Shown here one piece after another: positions 10,710 to 20,825 of a stretch of 64,000 bases of DNA. Source of the stretch: Saitoella complicata NRRL Y-17804. Its lineage: Eukaryota > Ascomycota > Saitoellomycetes > Saitoellales > Saitoellaceae. Position 1 is the stretch's first letter, and every line of letters begins with the position of its first letter. Under the pieces are notes generated by a model. That model saw nothing but the letters and a program-made list of their open reading frames with translations. It searched no databases and was not told where the DNA came from. The DNA lies in assembly GCF_001661265.1 (NCBI RefSeq), contig NW_017566996.1, positions 62,001 through 126,000 on the forward strand, given 5' to 3'. The position numbers and the translations under genes were made by a program.

Positions 10710-11322
10710 TCATCTTCTGTCTCGGAATGGTCGTACGTCTTTTGACCTGGAGAAGGGTTAGTCGGGGTTGGGAGAGGGAGAGAGAGGGGGGTCACACTCA
10801 TAGATCGCTTTCCGGAATTTCTCGAGTTCTTGCTGTTTCGCTTCCGCGATGTCATGTACTTGATGTGGTTTCAACCTGAACAGTCGTATCAGCTTTCATC
10901 CCGAAACGAATGAACCAGATGATTGTACGTTTTCGCGTCTTTCGTGGAGTTTCCACTCTTCATCTTCTCCAACAAATCCTTCCTCAACTCCCCAACCTTC
11001 TCCTCAATCTCCTCCTCCCCCAAAACACCCTCCTCCTCCAACCGATCCCTCAACTCAAAACACTTGACCTCAACCTCCCTCTTCCGCTCATGCTCCAAAA
11101 TCCCTATATCGGCTTTTCGCTCTCTCTGCTGCTCAGCCTCTCTGTCGATCTCTTCGGGACGTTTGTAGGGTGTGCTGTCCTTTCTGCGGATATGGGAGAG
11201 GTTACGGACGATGTAGCCGTTTGTGCCGGAGCCGCGGGGGGTTGAGAGACCGATGTTGTTACTGGTCTCTTGTTAACAAAGAAGATCAAGACAAGAGGAA
11301 GGGAGGAGACGTACTATGACAT
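10710..11322 (-). CDS. CWC21: Pre-mRNA splicing factor Cwc21
   Basis: Cwc21 belongs to the activated spliceosome, where it contacts Prp8 and Snu114 near the 5' splice site. Four exons, 11322-11315, 11261-10929, 10875-10798 and 10746-10710, give 151 aa. The first exon is only 8 nt (MS plus two bases). All three introns are 51-53 nt. The product begins MSYNNIGLSTPRGSGTNGYI, the family's hallmark start. The cwf21 domain EVEVKCFELRDRLEEEG...EEEIEEKVGELRKDL lies at about residues 55-95. The C-terminus AEAKQQELEKFRKAIYE is reached only through the third intron. The ATG lies inside the 5' region of divergent VPS17, so the two genes share control sequence. Identification is secure; the last exon is slightly less so. 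Confidence 0.9.
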
Positions 11323-11441
11323 TTGATGATCGAGCGAGGATGGGGGAGGGTATCGATCTGGGTGACGCGGGATTAAGGCACGGGGCTGGGACGACGGACG
11401 ACGGACAACAGAGAACAGAAGAGCAGCATTCATCCAGGACA

Positions 11442-12983
11442 ATGGACCATTCAGAACAAGAGAGAGGGGGGTCTGGTGAAGGACGGGGACAGGGAGAGGA
11501 GCAGGTTCAGCAGCTGCAACAGCAACAGCCACAGCAGAAGGCGCATCAGATCCAGTACTTCTTGAATACGCGTGTGACTGCTATCGAGAGGTCAGGGAGG
11601 AAGGACCCAATTATTCGGTTTGATGCGCAGGTCAATATGGATCGTGGTAGATCTCATACATGAGATACTGACGAGCAGTTGACAGACAAACCTCCCCCGC
11701 TTCCGCACAACCCAATTCCGCGACATTCGCCGCACCCACGCCGAGATCGCACGTTTCCAAGAATATCTCATCAACGCAAACCCAGAATGTATCGTCCCGC
11801 CTCTCCCACCACCCGTGACTTCCGCAGGTGCAGGGACCGAGGAAGATGAGCGAAGGGTAAGAATTGGGGTACAGAATTGGTTGGATAGGATTTGCGCGAA
11901 CCCGGTGTTGATCCGGGATGAGGAAATGGTTCACTTTATCGAATCTGATTTTGGGGTGTGTACCGACTCAGTTCACCTTCCACGTCAAGAGCTAATTTTG
12001 GTACGCAGTACTCGCCAAGCATCAGCCGACACGCACCAGCGACAGGTCTCCGCCGACACGCCATAAAACAACTCGCCCCACCCCCAGACAACTCCCCCCT
12101 CGCCACCTCCCGCCCAACAATCAAACAATTCTACCTCTCAACCCTCGACACTGCTTCCAAACTCGAAAAACTCTCAAAAACCCGCCGCACCCTCTCCGCC
12201 GCCGAACTCGAATTCGGTAACCGGATTGGTGGGATGGGTGGTCCGGAGCATCACTTGGGTATGTCCAACGCTTTCCGAAAGCTCGGGAAATGCGTGGAGA
12301 AGATTGCGGATTATCACACGGTACAAGCAACAGCCGAATCTGCATCTTTGGGAGACCACCTCCACCTCGCCGCCTCCTCCGCCCTCATCGCGAAAGAAAC
12401 ACTCACCACGAGACAAATATTGATGAGGGAGCTCATTCACGCGGAATCCACGTCCCGGAAACAGTTGGCGACCGTAACACGCCTCAAAGCATCCTCCTCC
12501 ATCAACACGCAAAAAGTCGACGAAGCTCTCGCTTTATTGGATGAACAGAAAACTTTCGAGACGAATCTCGCTGCGAAAGTCACGCGGGTTACGAGTAATC
12601 TGGAGGAAGAAGTACAGGCGTGGACGCGTGCTACCGCAAAGGAACTCTTACACGCGATGAGGGATCATGCACGACGAAACATCGAGGCGGAAAGACGGTT
12701 GTTGGCGGCGTTCGAGGCCGTCCGTCCAGACATCCGCTCGATCGATTCTTCGGGGGGTCTCTCACGGTTGGGGAGGGAAAACTTGGTGAGGGCACGGAGT
12801 GGATCGCATCTTCAAGCAAGGAAAGGGGGGCCGGATACGGATCCGTGGAGTGCGCTGCCGAGGGCGAGTGCGGCGGTGACAGAGAGGGAGGAACCAGTGA
12901 AGAGTGGGGGTGTGGGGGTGATTGGGGGAGTGGAGGAGAGGGTTGATGCGAGGAATGCGGCGAGTTTGTTGAGTAACTTCTAG
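11442..12983 (+). CDS. VPS17: Retromer SNX-BAR subunit Vps17
   Basis: Vps17 pairs with Vps5 on endosomes to drive retromer tubulation and vacuolar receptor recycling. Exons 11442-11630, 11686-11955 and 12009-12983 give 477 aa. The PX domain includes TNLPRFRTTQFRDIRRTH at the start of exon 2. RVRIGVQNWLDRICANPVLI and the VESDFGYSP-like ending (FIESDFG plus YSPS) span the second intron. The C-terminal BAR domain is helical and charged, with KKYxYx-type basic motifs absent. In-frame ATGs at 11316 and 11340 would add up to 42 Gly/Arg-rich residues. I prefer 11442 (A at -3, G at +4) because 11316 would put the initiator inside CWC21 exon 1. The first intron uses an unusual GTCAAT donor. Confidence 0.85.
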
Positions 12984-13110
12984 GTTTGGGTTGTTTGTGA
13001 TATCAGTTATTCCTCTTCAATGCAGGTGTGTTCGTTGCAGCTGGTGAGTGTTCCCACGAAAGCTCGGTAGCTATAGCTAGTCTAAGTGTCTTGAGAAAAT
13101 GTCTATCGTC

Positions 13111-16100
13111 TCACGTCTGTACGACATCCGCCAACACAGTCTTAAACTTCATAAAGTTAATCATGTTCTCCGACCCAAACGTCAACATAGTATCACTCCC
13201 CAAAAACGCCGTCTGCAAAACCTTCTTGTCCGGTGGATGAATCTGCAATACCTGCGGCGAATTGGTCTTGTTGAATCGGATATCCCACAACAACACCTTT
13301 CCTTGATGTGTTCCGATTGCGAACATGGAGGGGTTGGCGGTATTCCACGCACCGCGGATGTAGGAGGAGATCGCGGCTGTTCCGGAGTGGTATGAGCCGA
13401 AATCGAATTCGCGGACAATGCTGTTGTTTTCTGGAACGCGGTAGTCGATTAACCGGAGTTGGTTGTTACGACTGCCGACGGTCAACATTGCTAACGCCTT
13501 GTTGACAGGGTTGTGCTGAATAGCATGCACGACCTTCGGTAACTTGATCGTCCTCGCCTCCCGTTGTGCAGTCATATCCCACGCAACGAACTTGGAGTCA
13601 GCGGAAACGAGCCAATTCCGTGAACCCTCCCACTCGAGACCTCGGACGGCAGCTGTGTGGGTCTTGTGCACTGAGACGATAGACTCAGCTTCGTATGTTT
13701 CGCGGTTGATGTCCCACACATACACTTCATGCCTGAATCCGGACGTAGCAAATTGGAAATGGCTGTCTTTGCCTTGACCGAATGCAGCGATAGCGCAGAC
13801 TCCTTGACCTTCATGGGGATGGTCGGGCAAGATGTGAGGTGTCGCATCGACAGTCCTGCATCTGCTGTCCACGCTGAACTGCAACAAGGATACCTGAGAA
13901 GGATCGCCGCGGTTCCCACTGCTGCTGGCGGCAAGCGCGATCACGCCGGGATCTACCCATGCTGCGTCTTCTGGCATGGTAGGCCGGTCCCATTTCTCAT
14001 GGGTAACCTCATGGATAATCTGTCTCTCATGCGCGTTCCAGAACCTGACTGAGCCGTCCAAGGAGGTTGTCATAGCGAGGTCGTCGAAGGCAGGATGCGT
14101 CAGCAATGATCGAGAGTTGCGAGCTCCGTTTTTTCTCATTTCTCCGCTTGCGTTGATCATGTTGAGACGTCGCTGTGAGATGTTGATTTCAACCGGTTCG
14201 ACCTCCTTTGACTTCTTCTTTGACTTGCGCTCGGAACTCTTTTCGGGCTTCTTCCTGCTCTCTTCTGGAGCAGGCAACGTCGCGCTCGACTCAGCTGCTG
14301 GTCGGTTTCGAATGACCGGGGTTTCAATGACGCTCTGCTCGCGTTCAGCTGGTGCATCGTCGGTCTGAAGCAATTCCGCCACTGATGACATTTGCGCCTG
14401 TAGCCTCGAAATGCGTCGGTTGATCCTCTCCTCTAGGTCATACACAACACGTCTCTGCTTCTTCAACCTTCGCTGGTCAGCGGTAATATCGTGAATCAGA
14501 TCTTTGATGAGGTGCTCCTGCTGAAGGCGTGTAGTAGCCTCATATTCATCGTCGGAAGACTCGAAATTGAGAGACGAGGCACTGGACGACGAGCTACTGT
14601 CAGAGTCAGATTGCGCTTCCAAAGGTTCTGGAGTCGGTTCGGGTTCAGGCCGACGCTTCTGTTTGCGCTCTTTCCTTGTAACTACCGGCTCCTGCACGAC
14701 CCTTTCAACGTCGACATCGATGACGTCGCTTCGCCTGGACCTTTTCCGGTTTTTCTCCTTTTCTGTCACTGCAGTTGTAGAGCTGACAACCGCGTCGGGA
14801 TTTGACCTATCAGCTGCATCTTCCCTTTCCTTGTGCTCCCGGGAAGAACGCTCCTTAGTTCTCTTCTGTACGGTTGCTTCACCTCCGTTCGGAGTGTCCC
14901 TCTCACTGGGTTCCGAAACCGTCACTGACTGATCCTGATGCGCCTTCTTTTTCTTCTTAATCTTTGGTTTGCTGGATATTCCTTCATCATCTTCTCCTGG
15001 GTTTGCGTCTACGACGTGGTTCCGTGGTTCAGGCGCGGATTTTGCTTCCCCCAACTCTAGGATCTCAATCCCCTCTTGGTCCCTCTTCCTCTTCTTTGGG
15101 GCCGGATCGACCATACCATCACGATTGAAGAACGAAACGGTCGTTTCTTGTCTTGAAGAGGGACGCGCTTCATTCGGCCTTACAAATGCTGTAGTCGAGG
15201 CTAAAATGTTCCTGTCCGGGGGGCTGTCTGGGTCCCTTCCAATCACGAGCATCTCTTGCGTGGCTGGAATATCGTCTTCTTGCTTATCATCCAGCGGTGC
15301 TGCTTCTTGATGCCCTGTAGACGACGTCGCATGATTGCCAGCAAGCATCTTCTTGTCTCTTGTGAACGTCACCTCAGCTCCGGCGCTCTTGAGGCTCTCA
15401 ACCGCTGGCAACTCGCTTGCTTCCTTGGCCGCATCAACACTTGCGAAGTTCACGAAGCCTAGCCAGCCCTTTCCCTTCTGTCCCCCCTTCTGTCCGGTTC
15501 GTGCGTGCGATGAAATGGCCGTTGGGAAAAAGCGTCGTAAGTCGTCCTCCGTAAACTGGCTCGGATAACCACGAATGAACAGACCAGTCGAAGGCGTTCC
15601 AAGAGGTTCCTTCCTGAAGACGCCGTTCGAGGTCTGGCGTGGAGCCAGAGGCGCTTGAGCCTTCCGAAGATAACTGTCATCAGTCGTCGTGGAGCCATAC
15701 GTCATCTTCACGCCCTGTCTGGCCAAGAAAGACGCACCACCAGACTCCACGGCCTCCGTGGCTTCCTTCAATGATTCGAAACTCAATGTGAATGTCGCGG
15801 AGCCTCCTTGTGTCACATCCTGAGCCTCACGAAATAAATCGCGTAAATCCGCGGCGTTCATTGTCACGGGCACGTTCTCAATTGAAACATGCTTCGATGC
15901 TTGTGGAGCAGGTGTCGAGGGCAATGGTATGTACGTAGAGTTCGGTGTATGAGGCGCCGATGTAGGTAGAGGACGGCGTGCAAACTCGTTCATTTGACGC
16001 CCTCGCATGTCGCTGTCCTGCACATTCTCTTGGTGCATGAAATCCTGATTCCGGGGTGTACGAATGCGTGTCTGTTGGGAGCGGTCTGGGCTTTGACTGT

Positions 16101-16443
16101 CGGGGTAGAATAGTGGAACTGACGGCCCTTGCGGGCCTTCGTAGCCCGAGCTCAACTGTCTATTCCTCTCGATTTCGTCCTCCACCGTGAAAGTTGGCTT
16201 GAACTTCAGACTTTCCTCCACTTCCCAATCCCTTCTTGGCGCAGGAGGAGGCATAGAGTAATCTGAACGACGTCTCGGTGGACTCATGCGTCTTGGAGGG
16301 CGGTAATTATTGATGTTTCGTGGAAGGGGCGTTGATCGACCCGGTGCCGTCGTAGGAGGCATAGAATACCTGTTGGGCATCCGTGTATCATTTTGCTGAG
16401 GCCCATCCTGCCACCTTCTGTCCTCGTCATAACCACGATCCAT
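13111..16443 (-). CDS. Large protein with RRM-like folds, coiled coil and C-terminal WD40 domain
   Basis: I do not recognise a named orthologue. The single exon encodes 1,110 aa from MDRGYDEDRRWQD; an ATG at 16611 is in frame but only 24 bp from the CSN6 start, so I prefer 16443. In order it has: an Arg/Pro-rich disordered N-terminus; two RRM-like segments (HVSIENVPVTMNAADLRDLF near 190-260 and GLFIRGYPSQFTEDDLRRFF near 290-360); a basic/acidic disordered middle with several KKRKR-type nuclear signals; a coiled coil (HLIKDLIHDITADQRRLKKQ... near 640-700); and about 320 residues of WD40 repeats (SLDGSVRFWN, HEVYVWDINR, GKVLLWDIRF). This suggests a nuclear RNA- or chromatin-associated scaffold (inference). 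It is divergent from CSN6. Confidence 0.75.
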   Translation of the reverse strand: MDRGYDEDRRWQDGPQQNDTRMPNRYSMPPTTAPGRSTPLPRNINNYRPPRRMSPPRRRSDYSMPPPAPRRDWEVEESLKFKPTFTVEDEIERNRQLSSGYEGPQGPSVPLFYPDSQSPDRSQQTRIRTPRNQDFMHQENVQDSDMRGRQMNEFARRPLPTSAPHTPNSTYIPLPSTPAPQASKHVSIENVPVTMNAADLRDLFREAQDVTQGGSATFTLSFESLKEATEAVESGGASFLARQGVKMTYGSTTTDDSYLRKAQAPLAPRQTSNGVFRKEPLGTPSTGLFIRGYPSQFTEDDLRRFFPTAISSHARTGQKGGQKGKGWLGFVNFASVDAAKEASELPAVESLKSAGAEVTFTRDKKMLAGNHATSSTGHQEAAPLDDKQEDDIPATQEMLVIGRDPDSPPDRNILASTTAFVRPNEARPSSRQETTVSFFNRDGMVDPAPKKRKRDQEGIEILELGEAKSAPEPRNHVVDANPGEDDEGISSKPKIKKKKKAHQDQSVTVSEPSERDTPNGGEATVQKRTKERSSREHKEREDAADRSNPDAVVSSTTAVTEKEKNRKRSRRSDVIDVDVERVVQEPVVTRKERKQKRRPEPEPTPEPLEAQSDSDSSSSSSASSLNFESSDDEYEATTRLQQEHLIKDLIHDITADQRRLKKQRRVVYDLEERINRRISRLQAQMSSVAELLQTDDAPAEREQSVIETPVIRNRPAAESSATLPAPEESRKKPEKSSERKSKKKSKEVEPVEINISQRRLNMINASGEMRKNGARNSRSLLTHPAFDDLAMTTSLDGSVRFWNAHERQIIHEVTHEKWDRPTMPEDAAWVDPGVIALAASSSGNRGDPSQVSLLQFSVDSRCRTVDATPHILPDHPHEGQGVCAIAAFGQGKDSHFQFATSGFRHEVYVWDINRETYEAESIVSVHKTHTAAVRGLEWEGSRNWLVSADSKFVAWDMTAQREARTIKLPKVVHAIQHNPVNKALAMLTVGSRNNQLRLIDYRVPENNSIVREFDFGSYHSGTAAISSYIRGAWNTANPSMFAIGTHQGKVLLWDIRFNKTNSPQVLQIHPPDKKVLQTAFLGSDTMLTFGSENMINFMKFKTVLADVVQT

Positions 16444-16634
16444 GGCAAAAGAGGTGGAGGCCTTGTGTCGCGATCCCGACTTTTTCGCGTCGCGTCTCCC
16501 GAAACGGGAAATTTGAAAGTCTACGTTACAGTCGCCTTCCGTATCGAGGCAAGGTTGGCTGTACGAAGCGTCGTCATGCAGCTGGTGTAACGTCGACATT
16601 CCAAATCCCATCGAAACTGAAATCGCCTGGAAGA

Positions 16635-17727
16635 ATGTCGGAATTCATTTCGACTGCTCAGAACAATAGTGGTCTGCAAGTGCAATTGTATGCCAGCTTC
16701 CTGCATCATCTACTCCTTTCTAACGGTTTCTAGGCACCCTTTGGTTCTCCTAACCGTTTCCGATCTTTACACTCGCTGCCGTGTGCAACAATCCACCACA
16801 AACGCTCCCCTACCTCACCTTGTTGGTGTCCTTCTCGGCACTCAATCCGGCCGGACACTCTCGCTTGACATCGCCTTCCAGCTAACCCTCACACCCGACG
16901 AAACTCTGGATGTGCCTTTCCTTGTTACTAAAGCGGATCAGTACAAGCAGGTATTCCCGCAGTACGACATTCTGGGTTGGTTTACACTCGCAGCCGAGCC
17001 TGGTGAATGGGAACTAGGATTCCAGACCCAGTTTGCTCAAGCGACGGAGAACGACTCTCCTATCCTTCTCACTCTGGACCCCTCCACCTTCTCCCTTTCG
17101 TCTTCGACATCTGGCACATCCAATCTGCCTATCGCTATCTACGAGTCAATTATCGAGCCACCGTCCATGGTTACCCGCTTCATTTCTGCACCCTCATATT
17201 CAATCGTCTCGGGTGAAGCTGAACGCATCGCCGTTGATCACGCTTCGCATCCTTCGACTACAGCAGGCGGTGATGAGGCTGGTCTTGTGCAGTACCTAAA
17301 GACATACGCCTCCGCCACCTCATTACTTCAGCAACGCATCCGCTTGCTGAAGTCATATCTTGAGGATGTGAAGGCAGGAAAGGTTCAGCCCCATGCTGGC
17401 GTACTGCGTGAGATGAACGCGTTGTGTGCCCAACTTCCAATGAACTCTTCCGACGGAAACACGCCGTTCAGGAATGAGTTTAGAAAGGAAACTGCGGACG
17501 TTCAACTGACGAATCTTCTCGGTGAGCTTACGCGTGGTGCTGGCTCCGTTCACGAGCTTGTGTCGAAACATTCGCTTGCTTCAGCCGGTGCTCATCCGAG
17601 GGGTGAGGCTGCCAGCCATGGTAAGAAGGAGAAAGGACAAGGTGGACAAGGCGGCGGCCACCGCGGTGGCAGGGGTGGGAGGAGATTAGGAGGTAGAAGG
17701 AGTAATGAAGACTTTGGCGGCTTCTGA
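16635..17727 (+). CDS. csnF: COP9 signalosome subunit 6 (MPN protein)
   Basis: CSN6 is the non-catalytic MPN partner of CSN5 in the deneddylase that removes Nedd8 from cullins. Exons 16635-16687 and 16734-17727 give 348 aa. The short first exon encodes MSEFISTAQNNSGLQVQL and joins HPLVLLTVSDLYTR, the classic CSN6 opening. The MPN core continues with HLVGVLLGTQSGR. The metal-binding Glu and the His-x-His of active MPN+ proteins are missing, as expected for this subunit. The C-terminal helical region (LLQQRIRLLKSYLEDVKAG) matches the assembly bundle. The last 50 residues form a Gly/Arg-rich tail (GGRGGRRLGGRR), which is not usual for CSN6. The gene is head-to-head with the WD40 gene, with under 200 bp between the start codons. 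Confidence 0.87.
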
Positions 17728-17819
17728 TACTGTGGAAGGATATGTACGATGAACACGGACACAGATGAGTGCATGGCCTGTCGAGTTTGATTGCGAAGGC
17801 CGAGAATACCAATATACCC

Positions 17820-18718
17820 CTACTTGCTCGCTACATTCTCCTTTAACCCATCTCTCGCCGTCAGCAGCCTTCTTAATCCTTCAGTGTCCCATGGCATAGC
17901 CGCGAACGTATCCTTTTCGCTCTCCACCCACGCATACATAGCCTCGATGCTAGCAACAACATGACCAAGGTCCTCGTTTTCGACGTCGAAGAGCTCCCAC
18001 CAGCCTGGTGGCAATTTGACCTTCTCTCCGCCCTTTCCTCCAGCCCCCCCTCGACAAACCAACCATATTGATCCACATGCTAATGCTGCTGGATCGTGGA
18101 TACACGGCAATATACCCCGGTTCACATCACTCAAAGTGTTCCATATCCTCTGAAAGACGCTTTTTGGCAAGTTTAATACCCGTGCGTAGCTCAACGCCAG
18201 ACTGTACGGCAGTGCAACTTGTACTTTGAAACCCAATCGTTTTAGCACCTCCATCTCACACTCCAAAAGACGTTCGCGGCCTGAGTAATATGTCTGATCG
18301 AAGTAATCCGGAGGTATGTACTCTGTTGATGACCGAGAGTGATAGTGTTTCATGTAATGTTGCACGTTCAGACAGTCCCGTAAAGATTTCTGAGTTTCGT
18401 TGAGCTTTGAAGAAAGGTATGTTACTGCTAGCGCAATATCCTGCCCATCGCGTCAGTTTTAATTCCTTGACATTGTTTGATATGACACACCTGTATTGCG
18501 AATTCCGCGAAGCTCGCCACAAAATAGAATCTCTGCAACAATATCATAGCATGTGCAATAACTTCCTGCCTTAACCGCAGTTGCACACCCATCTCTTGCA
18601 CCAAGCCTGCTGCTACGAACCTCAGACGTCGCTCCAGATCAGGATCGATGCCATCTGCTCGGGAAGGAGGAGAAGCAAGCTGTGATGGCGTGGCGAGCGT
18701 GTTTGTCAAGTACTCCAT
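17820..18718 (-). CDS. Cyclin L-like cyclin-box protein
   Basis: This is a transcription/splicing-type cyclin that probably pairs with a CDK acting on RNA polymerase II or splicing factors. Exons 18718-18491 and 18440-17820 meet over a 50 nt GTGTGT...GGGCAG intron, giving 282 aa. The first cyclin fold runs from LERRLRFVAAGLVQEMGVQL through LRQEVIAHAMILLQRFYFVA to the intron, then DIALAVTYLSSKLNETQKSL. The conserved Lys and Glu that contact the CDK are both present (SSKLNE). The second fold starts near LLECEMEVLKRLGFKVQV and includes CGSIWLVCRGG. The start MEYLTNTLATPSQLASPP matches the fungal cyclin L style. There is no long RS domain. The 3' end faces CSN6 with 92 bp between stops. Confidence 0.85.
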
Positions 18719-19228
18719 GAAGGAAAGAATGGGCGAAAAAAAAAGGCGAAGCGTAGAACGACTGAGGTCTCGAGGTCGGCGGGCGAATTGCGTATAGTTA
18801 CGTTTGTTGACTCTCTACGTTACAGGGGCGGTTTGTACGTTTCCGGCAAAGGGAGCCTAATTAAGGATCATCCCGAAATGTCAATAAAAAAGGAACTTTC
18901 AAGACAGATTATGTTTAAGAAGGTCTAGCAACTTGCTCGATAGAGAATAAGGTTATCCGGCCACAGCATGCACAAAAGGGTAGTCTCCCACGAAGGGCGT
19001 GCACAAATCGTCCGTTCGTATGTACCCATTAATTAGTGTTTCATTCCATTCTAAAAAGTATTGTTCATGGTTCAGTTCATTAATCAAGAGTCCTGAGTCC
19101 TTCCCTCATTCTTCTTTCATGATCAAGCCGTACGCTCCTCCTTTCCAGCTGTCTTAACCTCGGCAATCTCAAGCAATCAACCATGATTCATCATCCAACA
19201 ATATCGTTTAAGCTCTGTCACTTGGCGT
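18719..19228. other. Intergenic between cyclin gene and orphan gene
   Basis: No gene is seen. It contains AT-rich patches (for example near 19030-19090) and the presumed promoter of the cyclin gene. Confidence 0.4.
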
Positions 19229-20149
19229 CTATCGTTGCCTTTCAGTCTGCCCGTACATCCTCTCCAACTGAACTAAGGCTTCATCGACATCTCCTCGACG
19301 TTGGACTTGCCTATTGGCCCTCCTCCGTTGAATCTGCGACCAAAAATCAACATTATCGGCAATATTAATAACCTCAGGTCGAGCAGGCTTGCCCTTAGGA
19401 GTTTCCGTCTTCTGCACATAGGGAGGGTGCGTCACCTGAGCCGTTGAGGGACTCTGCCTCTGCTTAGGCACCCACTCGTAGGAAGGAAGAAGTGATTTCG
19501 CGTGTCTCTTCGTTTGGCGCCATGACTCTGTCGTGTATTGTTTCTTCTCAGGGAAGCTGAATCCTCCTACTTGGCGCGAACCTGATACGCTTCCGGCGCT
19601 CCTTGGCGAGTTAGCTGAAGAGTCGGTCCGGCGGCGTACAGCGGATGGGAGAGCAGGAGGTGCGAAAGAGGGAGGCAGCGGATGAGGAGGAACCGTAACA
19701 GAGAGACTCGGATGCCCGGGCCTCCTTGAGACGGGCGTGTGCGGGACAGGATACAGATACGGATATGGGACATGAAACTGAGGCATTCCCTGTGGACCGG
19801 CCCGCGCAGAATTCGAAACACTGTGCTGCGCAAGGGCCTGGACGATCGCAGATGCGTACTCTGGGCGTAATGCTGGGGGTGCCATCTGATCCGCAGCACA
19901 AAGCAACATGTCAATCCCAATGCTCTCTCGCGTTGGAGCCCTTTGAGGTGCACCCACCGACCTCGCGTGCCTACCGGTATTCTGAATGACGGGTTGTGCG
20001 GCTTTGGGGGGCGGCAGTGTAGCAAGTGTGCTCCGATGTCCATTCGATACGCTCGACCTTTGCGGCATAGGGGTAGATAGTCGAACTGTGGCACGAGCTT
20101 TCGCTGGGATACGTTTAATGATCGGGGATTTTATCGCATCGACATCCAT
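19229..20149 (-). CDS. Disordered orphan protein
   Basis: I do not recognise this. The frame is open up to 20221, but that codon is TTG. The first ATG is 20149, giving 306 aa starting MDVDAIKSPIIKRIPAK. An upstream GTAAGC...CGCAG pair (about 20320-20267) suggests a 54 nt intron in the 5' leader. The protein is mostly low-complexity Pro/Ser/Arg sequence. It has one short ordered-looking segment, SIGIDMLLCAADQM (near residue 78), and a C-terminal helix containing INIADNVDFWSQIQRRRANR. The basic content suggests a nuclear protein (inference). The C-terminal conserved-looking helix and the absence of stops argue for a real gene. Confidence 0.6.
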   Translation of the reverse strand: MDVDAIKSPIIKRIPAKARATVRLSTPMPQRSSVSNGHRSTLATLPPPKAAQPVIQNTGRHARSVGAPQRAPTRESIGIDMLLCAADQMAPPALRPEYASAIVQALAQHSVSNSARAGPQGMPQFHVPYPYLYPVPHTPVSRRPGHPSLSVTVPPHPLPPSFAPPALPSAVRRRTDSSANSPRSAGSVSGSRQVGGFSFPEKKQYTTESWRQTKRHAKSLLPSYEWVPKQRQSPSTAQVTHPPYVQKTETPKGKPARPEVINIADNVDFWSQIQRRRANRQVQRRGDVDEALVQLERMYGQTERQR

Positions 20150-20455
20150 GTCCGTCCGTCCCGCTGATTGTGCAGAAGAGAAAGAAGCTGAAACAGGCGA
20201 GACATCTTCTCTCGAAGACAAGAAAGGAGCAGGACCGATTGGAAGCTCTTGAAGCCAGTGAAAGACTGCGGGTGATTGAGAACGACACTCGTTCCCACAC
20301 CTTCAAGCTGCGAGCTTACCTAATCCCCTAACCCTCACCACCTCGGCAACGTTGCTGGTCCAATTAGCTCGTTTGGTTTCCCAAAGGGGTTAGTTGTTGC
20401 TATAAATAGACGGTGTCAAAGATCAATCAACTAGTGAGGTAGCGCGAGAGCGTGG

Positions 20456-20580
20456 GAACTTTCCCTGGGGTGGTGGCCGCGCACGCCACCGTGTTACCGC
20501 GGGGCTCAGCTGATGCTGAACTTTCCTCGGGGAGCGGGGCTCGGCACAATGAACCTTCCGAATTACATGCTGAACCTTCC
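20456..20580 (+). promoter_or_regulatory. Cluster of four heat-shock-element-like GAAnnTTC units
   Basis: GAACTTTCC occurs at 20456-20464 and 20518-20526, and GAACCTTCC at 20551-20559 and 20572-20580. Each contains the inverted GAA-nn-TTC pair bound by heat-shock factor. They sit 250-370 bp before the ATG at 20826. Binding is inferred; the units are not in the perfect three-repeat HSE arrangement. Confidence 0.35.
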
Positions 20581-20748
20581 CAAAACAGCCATGCCCCGCG
20601 CAGATCCGAGTGCCCCCCCCCCCCGAGGCATTATCGCAGGCAACTTAGGCAACCGGCTCGGACGGGAAGGAGGGGAAGTACGTAATCCTCTGTGTCTGGA
20701 TTGGGCTAGTCGAAAGTTTTCCTTGGTGCTGTTTAGTCTTGGCAAGGG

Positions 20749-20754
20749 TATAAG
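20749..20754 (+). promoter_or_regulatory. TATA-like box
   Basis: TATAAG lies 72 bases before the ATG at 20826, a normal distance for a fungal core promoter with a short leader. Confidence 0.4.
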
Positions 20755-20825
20755 AAAGGGGCCTCTCGCCCACCTCCTTCTGCCTTTCTTCACACTCGAC
20801 AACATCGACACTTCGACACTTCACC

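Larger units (their letters stand above)
20150..20825. other. Promoter region shared by the orphan and the cyclin-fold-like gene
   Basis: This is a regulatory-looking stretch. It has a TATAAATA box at 20401-20408 on the plus strand, four GAAnnTTC units at 20456-20580, a run of ten C near 20615, and a second TATAAG at 20749. Short open frames here are not convincing. Confidence 0.5.

Noticed and set aside
16443-16611. Upstream ATG at 16611 for the WD40 gene
   Set aside because: It would put the start 24 bp from the divergent CSN6 ATG; the added 56 residues show no conserved look. Kept only as an alternative.
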